Part shown: one piece after another, positions 26,949 through 35,500 of the stretch
How positions within the stretch are numbered: the first letter of the stretch is position 1
Layout: every line of letters starts with the position of its first letter
DNA from: Aquabacterium sp.
GTDB lineage: Bacteria; Pseudomonadota; Gammaproteobacteria; Burkholderiales; Burkholderiaceae_C
Reading direction: 5' to 3'
NCBI RefSeq assembly: GCF_029946005.1
Contig: NZ_JAQSDR010000008.1
Location: 1-64,000 of the forward strand
DNA: 64,000 nucleotides
Made by a program: the position numbers and the translations under genes
The notes under the pieces: model-generated
Seen by the model: the letters and a program-made list of their open reading frames with translations, nothing else
What the model was told of the DNA's origin: nothing
Databases searched by the model: none

Positions 26949-29117
26949 ATGCAAGACACTCTACTGTCCCCTTACTGGTACCGAATCTCCGGCCTGCACC
27001 CCCGGCTGAGGCAGCACGTGCACGTGCGCATGCAAACCACGCGCGGGCAAGCCTGGTATGTGCTGCACAACCAGGCCACGGGCCGCTTTCACCGGGTCAA
27101 CGCGCAAGCCTATGAACTGGTGGGGCGCCTGGATGGGCGCTTCACGGTGGATGAAATCTGGCAGGTTTTACTGACCCACCTCGGTGACGACGCGCCGTCT
27201 CAGCACGACGTGATCCGAATCCTCGGCCAGTTGACCGACGCCGGATTGGTGCAGGCCGAAGTGACGCCAGATGTGCGCCAGATGCTGGCTGCTGATGAGC
27301 AACGCTCCCAGCGTGAACAGCGCAGTCGGCTCAACCCGCTGTCGTTCCGCCTGGGGCTGTTCAATCCGTCGTCCTTGCTAGAGCGGCTGCAGCCCGTGGT
27401 GCGCGTGCTTTTCAGGCCCTGGGTGGCCGTGCTGTGGTTCCTGCTGGTCTCGCTGGCCTGCGTGGCGGCGGTGCTGAACCTCAAGGACATCCTGCCTTAC
27501 GCCCAACTCAATTTCATGAGCCCGGCCTTTCTGGCCATGGCCTGGGTCATCTACCCCATCCTGAAAGGGCTGCACGAGATGGGGCATGCCATGGCCCTGC
27601 GCAAGCACGGTTGTGAAGTGCCCGAGGTGGGCGTGAACTTCTTCCTGTTCGTGCCGATGCCCTATGTGGATGCCAGCGCCTCCAATCGCCTGGTCAACCG
27701 GTGGCACCGTGTGCAGATCAGTGCGGCGGGCATCGCGGTGGAACTGGCGCTGGCCTCGATGGCCCTGGGCATCTGGCTGCTGGTTGAAGACGGCTGGGTG
27801 CGCCAGGTGGCGTTCACCACGATGACCATTGGCGGCCTGTCCACCTTGATGTTCAATGGCAACCCGTTGATGAAGTTCGACGGCTATTTCGTGGCTTGCG
27901 ATGCCCTGGACCTGCCCAACCTGAGCAACCGAAGCGCCCGAGCCTTTGCCCAGCTGTTGCGCGGTTCGGCCATGCGCATTTTGCGGATGGATGCGCCGCT
28001 GGAAAACCAGGTGATCCACGGCGCCGATCGGCTGGAGCGTTGGGCCTTGTGGTGGTATGCCCCGCTGTCTTGGCTGTACCGCATTGGCGTGACCGCGCTC
28101 ATGGTCATGTGGGCTTCGGAAAAGTCCTCCTGGCTGGGCATGGGTATTTTGGTGTGGGCTTTGTGGACCCAGGTGCTGACGCCAGCACGCGGCTGGGTGG
28201 ACCAGCTCATGCAATCGCCTGGGTTTGACCGGGTGCGCGGGCGCGCCATGGTGGGTGCGGGCTTCGTGGTGTCGGCCTTGTTGGCGGTGGCGGCTTTGGT
28301 GCCCATGCCTTCCAGCATGGTGGTCGAGGGGTTGGTGTGGTTGCCAGATCGCGCCCAGGTTCGTGCTGCCAGCGATGGGCAGGTTGACACCGTCTGGGTG
28401 CGCAGTGGCGAGCGTGTGGACGCCGGGCAGCCCGTGGTGTCGGTGCACGACCCTGAACTGCTGACGCGTCAGGCGGTTCTGCAAGCCCAGATCGACTCTT
28501 TGGAGAACGAGTTGTATGGTGCCTACACGACCGATCCTCTGCGCATGAAAAACGCGCAAGAGGCCCTGGTGCGTGACCGTGCGGCCATGGCCCAGTTGGA
28601 CAAGGACTTGTCTCGCCAGGTGTTGCGCGCCGGGGTGAGTGGCGAGTTCGTGATGTCGCGCCAGGAAGACCTCGACCAGCATCAGGTTAACCGCGGCGAG
28701 CTGCTGGCCTATGTGCTGGCCGACGAGCCCAGTGTGATCCGCGCCGTGGTGCCCGAGCGCTCTGTGGACGCGGTGCGCCACCGGGTCAAATCGCTGTCGG
28801 TGGTGCTGGATGAGCAGCCCGGCAAGGTTTGGCCCGCCAGGATGATTGGTGAAGTGCCTGCGGCCTCTGACAAGCTGCCCAGCGCTGCTTTGGGCGACCG
28901 ATCAGGTGGGCGCGTGCCCACCGATGGCACCGACACCGATGGCCTGCGCCCCACCGAGCCTCAGTTCGTGATTGACCTCCTTCTGGAAGGCCGCATCCCG
29001 AGGACGGGCGGCCTGGCACGTGTGCGCATTGACCTGGCCCCGCAGCCTTTGCTGGCCACTGTCACCCAAAGCGCCCGCCAGTTGTTCCTCAAGCATTTTT
29101 CAGACGTCAAAGGTTGA
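26949..29117 (+). CDS. PqqD-like / M50 site-2-type metalloprotease / HlyD fusion protein
   Basis: The 722-aa product has three modules. Residues of about 8-110 look like a PqqD fold, the peptide-recognition fold used in RiPP pathways (YVLHNQATGRFHRVNAQAYELV). Residues of about 150-430 form a polytopic M50 peptidase with HEMGH at 209-213 and the third zinc-ligand motif NPLMKFDGY (Asp311). Residues of about 440-722 are a periplasmic HlyD-like adaptor (AASDGQVDTVWVRSGERVDAG). The family resembles the "peptide zinc metalloprotease" proteins found with adaptors. I infer a membrane-embedded processing and export component. It overlaps or abuts the SecA-like gene. Confidence 0.88.
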   Translation: MQDTLLSPYWYRISGLHPRLRQHVHVRMQTTRGQAWYVLHNQATGRFHRVNAQAYELVGRLDGRFTVDEIWQVLLTHLGDDAPSQHDVIRILGQLTDAGLVQAEVTPDVRQMLAADEQRSQREQRSRLNPLSFRLGLFNPSSLLERLQPVVRVLFRPWVAVLWFLLVSLACVAAVLNLKDILPYAQLNFMSPAFLAMAWVIYPILKGLHEMGHAMALRKHGCEVPEVGVNFFLFVPMPYVDASASNRLVNRWHRVQISAAGIAVELALASMALGIWLLVEDGWVRQVAFTTMTIGGLSTLMFNGNPLMKFDGYFVACDALDLPNLSNRSARAFAQLLRGSAMRILRMDAPLENQVIHGADRLERWALWWYAPLSWLYRIGVTALMVMWASEKSSWLGMGILVWALWTQVLTPARGWVDQLMQSPGFDRVRGRAMVGAGFVVSALLAVAALVPMPSSMVVEGLVWLPDRAQVRAASDGQVDTVWVRSGERVDAGQPVVSVHDPELLTRQAVLQAQIDSLENELYGAYTTDPLRMKNAQEALVRDRAAMAQLDKDLSRQVLRAGVSGEFVMSRQEDLDQHQVNRGELLAYVLADEPSVIRAVVPERSVDAVRHRVKSLSVVLDEQPGKVWPARMIGEVPAASDKLPSAALGDRSGGRVPTDGTDTDGLRPTEPQFVIDLLLEGRIPRTGGLARVRIDLAPQPLLATVTQSARQLFLKHFSDVKG

Positions 29118-29122
29118 GCCGC

Positions 29123-31129
29123 ATGGACACCGATGCCCATTGGCTGCCCCCCAACATCTGGTCGGAGCAGGTCTCGCACCGCGGTTTGGTGCCGCGTCCC
29201 GGTCCGGTGTTCGGCAATTACCCCTTGCGTGATTTGCCCTTGCGCTCGACCAGCCCGATGGTTGCCTGGGCGCAGTCGATGCTGGCGGCGCCCGCCAAGC
29301 CTTCACCCAAGCAGGACAAGACCCTGCTGAACCAGATCCAGCGGGCTGAAAAAACCTGGGGTGGCTTGAACTCGCGCGAGTTCGAAGAGCGCCTGGCCAC
29401 CCTGCGGGTGCGCTTGAGCGTGTCCGGCTTTTTGCCCGAACTGGTGGCCGAGGCCTTTGCCGTGATCAGCCTGCAGGTCAAGCGCCACCTGGGCTTCTCG
29501 CTGCACGATGTTCAAAAGCAGGCGGCCTGGTGGATGCTGGGCAACCGCTTGGTCGAGATGGCCACGGGCGAAGGCAAAACCTTGACGGTGTTGCTGACCG
29601 CGGCCACGGCCGCACTGGCCGGCGTGCCCGTGCACGTGATGACCGCCAACGACTACCTGGCCCGCCGGGACGCCACGCAGCTCAAGCCCATTTACGAATC
29701 GCTGGGCCTGAGCGTGGCCTGGGTGATGGCCGCCAGCACGCCCCCTGAGCGCCAGAAGGCCTACCAGCAGAACGTGGTGCACGTGACCGCGCGCGAGGTG
29801 GCCTTTGACCACCTGCGCGACCGGGCCGCCCGCGCGGCGCTGGACACGCCATCCATCGTCTTGCGTGGCCTGTGCATGGCCATCGTGGATGAGGCCGACA
29901 GCATCCTGATCGATGAGGCCTGCACGCCGTTGATCCTGTCCAAGCAGGTCAGCCAGCGCGAGGCGGATCAGCGATACCGCCTGGCTTTGTTCCTGGCGCG
30001 TCAGTTGGTGCAGACACGAGATTTTGTGTTGCCCGGCCAGGGCGCGGTGCGGTTGACCGAAGAAGGTAGCACCTTGCTGGCCTCGCTGACCAAGTCGCTG
30101 GAAGGGCCCTGGAAGCTCAAGCGCTACCGCGAAGAGCAGGTGTGCCTGGGCTTGTCGGCCTTGCATTGCTTTCAGCGCGATGTGGACTACCTGGTGCGCG
30201 AAGAGGGCATCCACATCGTGGATGGCAACACCGGTCGGCTGGCGGTGGGCCGCGTGTGGTCGAGAGGCCTGCACCAGATGATCGCCATCAAGGAAGGACT
30301 TGCGCCCCAGGCCGAGAACGAAACCTTGACCGAAACCACCTACCAGTCCTTTTTTCCGCGTTACCACGCGCTGACCGGACTGAGCGGCACGGTGTTCGAA
30401 GGCCGGACCGAGCTGATGAGCGTGTACGGATTGCCCGTGGTGAGGGCGCCCTTGCGTCTGCCATCGCGTCGCCAAGTGCGTGCTACCCATGTTCTGGGAA
30501 CCGCCGACGAGAAATGGCAGGAGGTGGTTCGCCGAGCCCATGCCGAGGCCCAGGCCGGGCGCGCTGTGCTCATCGGCACGGACAAGGTCGCTGACTCGGA
30601 CGCCTTGTCGCGCGCCTTTGCGGCGGCCGACGTGGCGCACCAGTTGCTCAATGCCCGGCAGGACGAGGCCAGTGGCGAAGCCGAGCACGCGGTGATCGCC
30701 GCCGCCGGTTTGCCAGGGGCCATCACCGTGGCCACCCACATGGCCGGACGCGGTACCGACATCCACCTGAGCCCCGAGGTGCTGCAGCGCGGTGGCCTGC
30801 ACGTGATCAACACCAACTTGAACCCCTCGCGCCGCATTGATCGGCAGCTTTACGGACGCGCGGCGCGCCAGGGCATGCCTGGAAGCTGCGAATGTGTGCT
30901 GAGCTGGGAGGACGAAGCCGTCCGACCCGCCATGGCCTCGGGGTGGCAGGCTCTGGTGTGGCGGTTGGGGACCCAAATTCTGAGATCAAGGATGCTGGCG
31001 GTCTGGTTGTGCCGTGGCGCCCAGCAGCGCAAGGAGGGCGTCAGCCGCCATCAGCGTTGGTCCTTGCTGGTCAATGAGCGGCTCATGGCCCGCCAGTTGG
31101 CACTGGCCGGACGTCAGGATTGGGACTGA
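29123..31129 (+). CDS. SecA-like translocase ATPase (shortened paralogue)
   Basis: At 668 aa this lacks about 230 residues of housekeeping SecA, including the C-terminal zinc finger/SecB tail. ATPase motifs are intact: Walker A MATGEGKT (Lys152), NDYLARRDA, DEAD-type VDEADSILIDEA (255-266), and motif VI region GRAARQGMPGS (578-588) with MAGRGTDI (540-547). SecA landmarks such as DGNTGR and GLHQMIAIKEG are also present. The ATG at 29123, with AAAGG about 9 nt upstream, is preferred to a TTG at 29114. It lies between adaptor genes and giant-protein genes, which argues for an accessory, substrate-dedicated motor rather than the general SecA. Confidence 0.9.
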   Translation: MDTDAHWLPPNIWSEQVSHRGLVPRPGPVFGNYPLRDLPLRSTSPMVAWAQSMLAAPAKPSPKQDKTLLNQIQRAEKTWGGLNSREFEERLATLRVRLSVSGFLPELVAEAFAVISLQVKRHLGFSLHDVQKQAAWWMLGNRLVEMATGEGKTLTVLLTAATAALAGVPVHVMTANDYLARRDATQLKPIYESLGLSVAWVMAASTPPERQKAYQQNVVHVTAREVAFDHLRDRAARAALDTPSIVLRGLCMAIVDEADSILIDEACTPLILSKQVSQREADQRYRLALFLARQLVQTRDFVLPGQGAVRLTEEGSTLLASLTKSLEGPWKLKRYREEQVCLGLSALHCFQRDVDYLVREEGIHIVDGNTGRLAVGRVWSRGLHQMIAIKEGLAPQAENETLTETTYQSFFPRYHALTGLSGTVFEGRTELMSVYGLPVVRAPLRLPSRRQVRATHVLGTADEKWQEVVRRAHAEAQAGRAVLIGTDKVADSDALSRAFAAADVAHQLLNARQDEASGEAEHAVIAAAGLPGAITVATHMAGRGTDIHLSPEVLQRGGLHVINTNLNPSRRIDRQLYGRAARQGMPGSCECVLSWEDEAVRPAMASGWQALVWRLGTQILRSRMLAVWLCRGAQQRKEGVSRHQRWSLLVNERLMARQLALAGRQDWD

Positions 31130-31372
31130 ACACCTTTCCTATTCCACGGATCGCATCCATTGTCCGAAAGAGATGATGGGGGTGTTTGAAGGGCGTTAAA
31201 CGACGGACTTCTCGCTTTAGCCGGACCCCAGTTTTGGTGACTTAGTTGGCATTTCGTTCTTCAGGCCGGGGCTTCGTGCCTCAAGTCCTCCAGGGGTACG
31301 GCCGAAAAGACGACATATCTCAAAAAGTAACCACTGCCGGAAGTCCGAAGATTCGTGGTCCAGGAGCAAGCA
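31130..31372 (+). other. Intergenic interval before the periplasmic adaptor gene
   Basis: These 243 bp separate the SecA-like gene from the adaptor gene on the same strand, the longest break within the first half of the cluster. I see no terminator hairpin and no convincing promoter hexamers. An internal promoter is possible because the spacing is much larger than between the preceding genes. Confidence 0.4.
31362..31366 (+). promoter_or_regulatory. Ribosome-binding site that fixes a TTG start
   Basis: AGGAG at 31362-31366 is 6 nt from a TTG at 31373. That start gives a Lys-containing signal-sequence n-region (MKIKALSML). The GTG at 31355 lies upstream of the site, so it cannot use it. Confidence 0.65.
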
Positions 31373-32515
31373 TTGAAGATCAAAGCGTTGAGCATGTTGG
31401 CAGCCACCACCCTCGGGTGGGGCGTCGGCTGCCATGCAGAGTCTCTGGGGTGCCTGATCGAGCCAGACCGGGTGGCCGATGTCGGGACCCAGGTCGTGGG
31501 CGTGCTAGAACAAATGAAGGTTGAGCGGGGTGACAGCGTGACGGCCGGGCAGATCGTGGCCCGCCTGACTGCGCAAGTGGAGCGTGCTTCCGTGAACGTG
31601 GCGCAAACCAGGTCCGCCGCCGATGCCGAATACAAGCAGGCCGTGGCCTCCAATGTGCTGGCTCAGCGCAAACTGGACCGCACGCGCGATCTGGTCAAGA
31701 AGGATTTTGTGTCGGACCAGGCCTTGGACCAGGCCGATGCCGAAGCCCGGGTGGCGGAGCAGCGTGTGGCCCAAGCCCGAGAGGCACAACGCGTGGCCTT
31801 GCGTGAATACCAGCTGTCGGCCGTGCAACTGGGCCAGCGCGACGTGCGCAGCCCCTTTGACGGCGTGGTGATCGAGCGCTACCGCACCGAAGGTGAACGC
31901 ATTGAGCGCGAGCCCCTGGTGCGTGTGGCGCGTGTGGATCCTCTGCGTGTGGAGGCCATCGTGCCGGCAGCCCAGTTCGGCTCCATCGTGGCCGGGCAGG
32001 GCGCGTTGGTCAAAACCGATCTGCCCAACTTTGGTTCACTGAATGCGAAGGTGGTGTTGGTGGACCGCGTGATTGATCCGGCCTCCAACAGCTTCCGCGT
32101 TCGCATGGTGCTGCCCAATCCGAACAACCGCATTCCGGCCGGACTGAGGTGCCGGGTGGATTTCATCGTCGCGCAGCCTGCCACCAAGGACACCGCACCG
32201 ATTTTGCCGACGGCACCCGTGTCGGTGCCGAATCCTGTTGGCCAGAAATCCGTGCCGGTGCCGGGCGCCCATCAGTTGAACGATCCGCTGGACATGTCGG
32301 CTCTGAAAAAGAGCGTGACCGATGCCGGACGCGCTTTGCCGGGCAGCCGCGTTTTTGCACAGAACCAGCCAGCCGGTGGTCGGGCGGCGGTCAAAAGTTA
32401 TCTGCTGATGCGTCAATCTCGGTTGAGCATCAGCACGTCATTGGCGGCGCCAGGTAAAACCAAGGTGCAGTCCATGTCATCGTTCGTGGTCCCTCGGATG
32501 ATTGCGATGCGCTGA
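31373..32515 (+). CDS. Periplasmic adaptor (HlyD/RND membrane-fusion type)
   Basis: The 380-aa product, from a TTG start, has an N-terminal signal sequence (MKIKALSMLAATTLGWGVG then CHAES). GVGC is a poor lipobox, so either signal peptidase I cleavage or lipidation is possible. The adaptor core includes PDRVADVGTQVVGVLEQMKVERGDSV, a coiled-coil hairpin at about residues 60-150 rich in Ala/Gln/Arg, and SPFDGVVIERYRTEGERI closing the barrel-sandwich. A beta-barrel follows (VDRVIDPASNSFRVRMVLPN). The last 110 residues are Pro/Ser-rich and not typical. It is the third adaptor-like protein in the cluster, and its stop codon lies 10 bp before the giant gene's start. Confidence 0.87.
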   Translation: MKIKALSMLAATTLGWGVGCHAESLGCLIEPDRVADVGTQVVGVLEQMKVERGDSVTAGQIVARLTAQVERASVNVAQTRSAADAEYKQAVASNVLAQRKLDRTRDLVKKDFVSDQALDQADAEARVAEQRVAQAREAQRVALREYQLSAVQLGQRDVRSPFDGVVIERYRTEGERIEREPLVRVARVDPLRVEAIVPAAQFGSIVAGQGALVKTDLPNFGSLNAKVVLVDRVIDPASNSFRVRMVLPNPNNRIPAGLRCRVDFIVAQPATKDTAPILPTAPVSVPNPVGQKSVPVPGAHQLNDPLDMSALKKSVTDAGRALPGSRVFAQNQPAGGRAAVKSYLLMRQSRLSISTSLAAPGKTKVQSMSSFVVPRMIAMR

Positions 32516-32519
32516 AGGA
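32515..32519 (+). promoter_or_regulatory. Ribosome-binding site deciding the giant-gene start
   Basis: AAGGA (32515-32519) is 6 nt from the ATG at 32526. It touches the earlier in-frame ATG at 32520, which is therefore too close to use. The site overlaps the adaptor gene's TGA, which suggests translational coupling. Confidence 0.65.
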
Positions 32520-32525
32520 ATGGCC

Positions 32526-35500
32526 ATGCGGCAGGTCCCACCCCAACGCCGTGGCCGCGGAGTGTCTTTTCTGGTTGAAGAGCTGGAGTCCAGGCTCCTT
32601 TTCTCCGCGGACGCAGCGACATTGCTTGGCTTGCCAGTCTCGCTGGCGGCGCCCGCGACGGCGAGTGGTGCTCAAGCCACCTTGACCGCAGACGCCTCGG
32701 CAGCCTCCATCCCGCTTATGCAGGCCGTGGTGGCCGCGCCCGACGTTCTGGTTCCCGAGACGTCGGTACGGCATGAACTGGTGTTCGTCGATGCCGCCGT
32801 CCCGGAGGCCGACAAGCTGATCCAGGCCATCCAGGCGAATGCGTCCAGCAGCAAAGTGATCGAAGTGGTGGTGATCCAGGCCGGTGAAGACGGCCTGGCC
32901 GTCATCACCAACGCCTTGCAACATCGTCAGGATCTGGATGCGGTGCACATCATCAGCCACGGCGATGCCTTGGGGCTCACCTTGGGCAACAGCCGCCTGG
33001 ACACGGCCAGCCTGAACGCCAATCTGGGGTCCATCTCGTCGTGGGGCCAGTCTTTGGCCCCGGAGGCTGACCTGCTGTTGTACGGTTGTGATCTGAGCAG
33101 CTCGGCTGAGGGCCGGGCCCTGGCCGACAACCTGGCACTGCTCACCGGTGCGGACGTGGCGGCCAGTGATGACCTCACGGGCGCGACATCGTTAGGCGGC
33201 GACTGGGACTTGGAGTATCAGCACGGCCAGATCGAAACCACCGTGGTCGTGGAGGGTGAAGCGGTGGCCTTGTGGGACCACGTGTTGGCCACCTTGACGC
33301 TGCAGGAAGGCACGACCGCAGGCTACACCGACACCACCGACACTTATCTGCGCACCTCCACGGGCGTCGCCGACAACACCAACTACGGCGCCGCCACGAC
33401 GCTATTGGCCGGCGAAGACGGCACCGGTGGCGCGGCACAGTTGCTCATCAAGTTCGACAATCTGGTTGGCAGTGGTACGAATCAGATCCCCGCGGGTTCG
33501 ACGATCACGGGCGTGACATTGACGATGCAAATCACGACCCAAGCCACGTTCACGAATCCCAGTTTTGATTTCCACCGGATGTTGACCACGTGGACGGGGG
33601 CATCCACCTGGGGTTCGATGGGTGGCGGCGTTTCAGCAGGCAGTGGGTATTCGAACACCGTTGATGGCACGATCACGGAGAGCGGGACCGGCAGCTTCTC
33701 GATCACCAACAATGCCAACATGATTGCCTCGGTCCAGGCTTGGGTCAACAGCCCGTCATCCAACTATGGATGGTGGACCAGCAACGGGGGTTATTCATCC
33801 CGCATCGCCTTTGCCTCGGCGGAGAACGGCACGGTCGCTAGCCGCCCCAAATTGGTCGTCACCTACACGCCACCCACGCCACAAGCCGTGGATCTGGACG
33901 CCAACAACAGCTCGGGCGCCACGGGCAGCAACTACAGCGGCGCTTTCACCGAGCAGACGCCGCTCAAGATCGCCGATACCGATGCGACGATCTCCGGCGG
34001 GTCGACCACCAACCTGACCGGCATGACGGTGACGATCGCCAACCCCCTGGACGGGGTGTTGGAGTCCTTGTCGGGCACGACCACGGGCACCAGCATCACG
34101 GCCGCTTACAACAGTGGCACCGGCGTGCTGACCTTGTCGGGCACCGACACCGTGGCCAACTACCAAACGGTGTTGCGCAGCATCACTTACAACAACACCT
34201 CGGACAATCCGACCACGACCAGTCGCACGATCAATGTGGTGGCCACCGACACCAACGGTGTCAGCACGAACTCGGCCACCACCACCTTGTCGGTGACCCG
34301 TGTCAATGACGCGCCAGTCATCAACAGCAATGGCGGTGGCACATCAGGGTCGATCAGCGTGCGGGAGACCTTGACCGCGGTGACCACGGTCAGCTCTACC
34401 GACGCAGACAGTGGGTCGTTGACCTATTCAATCTCAGGAGGCGCGGACTCGGCCAGGTTCAGCATCAATGGGATCACGGGGGTGCTGACTTTCACTGCCG
34501 CGCCAGATTTCGAGGCACCCACTGACGTGGGCGCGAACAATGTCTATGACGTGATCGTGCAGGTCTCGGACGGTACCTTGGCCGACACGCAGGCCCTCGC
34601 CGTGACGGTGACCGACGTCGTGTCGACGCTGACGGTGACCACCATCACCGACAACAACGACAGTGGCCTGGGCACCAGCTTCACGGCCGAGCAGTTGAAC
34701 GCCTTGAATGGCGGCACCGACACCAGGGTGTCTTTGCGTGAGGCCATCATCGCGGCCAACACCACGGCGGGCACGGACACCATCGCTTTCGCCATCACTG
34801 GCGTAACCGGGGCCTACGGTGAATACACCATCACCATGGCCTCGGCCTTGCCGACCATCACGGGGGCCGTCTACATCAACGCGGCCACCCAGACTGGCTA
34901 CACCAACCGTCCGATTGTGGTACTGGACGGCAATGGTGGCGCGGGCGAGGGCCTGTCTCTCTTAAACACCGCCGATGGCAGCACCATACGCGGCCTGGTC
35001 ATCCGGGCGTTCAGCGCCAATGGCATCTATGTGCAGGCGGGCTCGGACAACAACACCATCGTGGGCAACTACATCGGCAGCTTCAATGCCGATGGCAGCA
35101 ACGCCGGGGCGGCCAAGCGCAACGCTTCAGAAGGCATCGAAGCCTATGGCGCCAACCTCACCATCGGGGGCACGACCGCTGCCGACCGCAATGTGATCTC
35201 GGGCAATACTTCGGCCTACAACATCTACCTGGCCACGGGTGCCGATGGCGCCGTCATCAAGGGCAACTACATTGGCTTGAATGCGGCAGGCACGGCGGCT
35301 TTCAGCACGACCAACAGCGCCTACGGAATCATGATCGAGAACGCCGCCACCAACGTCACCATCGGTGGCACGGCCACTGGCGCGGGCAATGTGATCTCGG
35401 GTTTCACCAACCGGGGCGTGTGGGTCACCACGACCGGCACGGTGACCGTGCAAGGCAACTACATCGGCACGGACTACACCGGCACGGTCGATCTGGGCAA

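Noticed and set aside
29123..31129. Housekeeping secA
   Set aside because: Too short, missing the C-terminal zinc-binding tail, changed motif VI, and surrounded by adaptor and giant-protein genes rather than the usual cell-division or translation neighbours.
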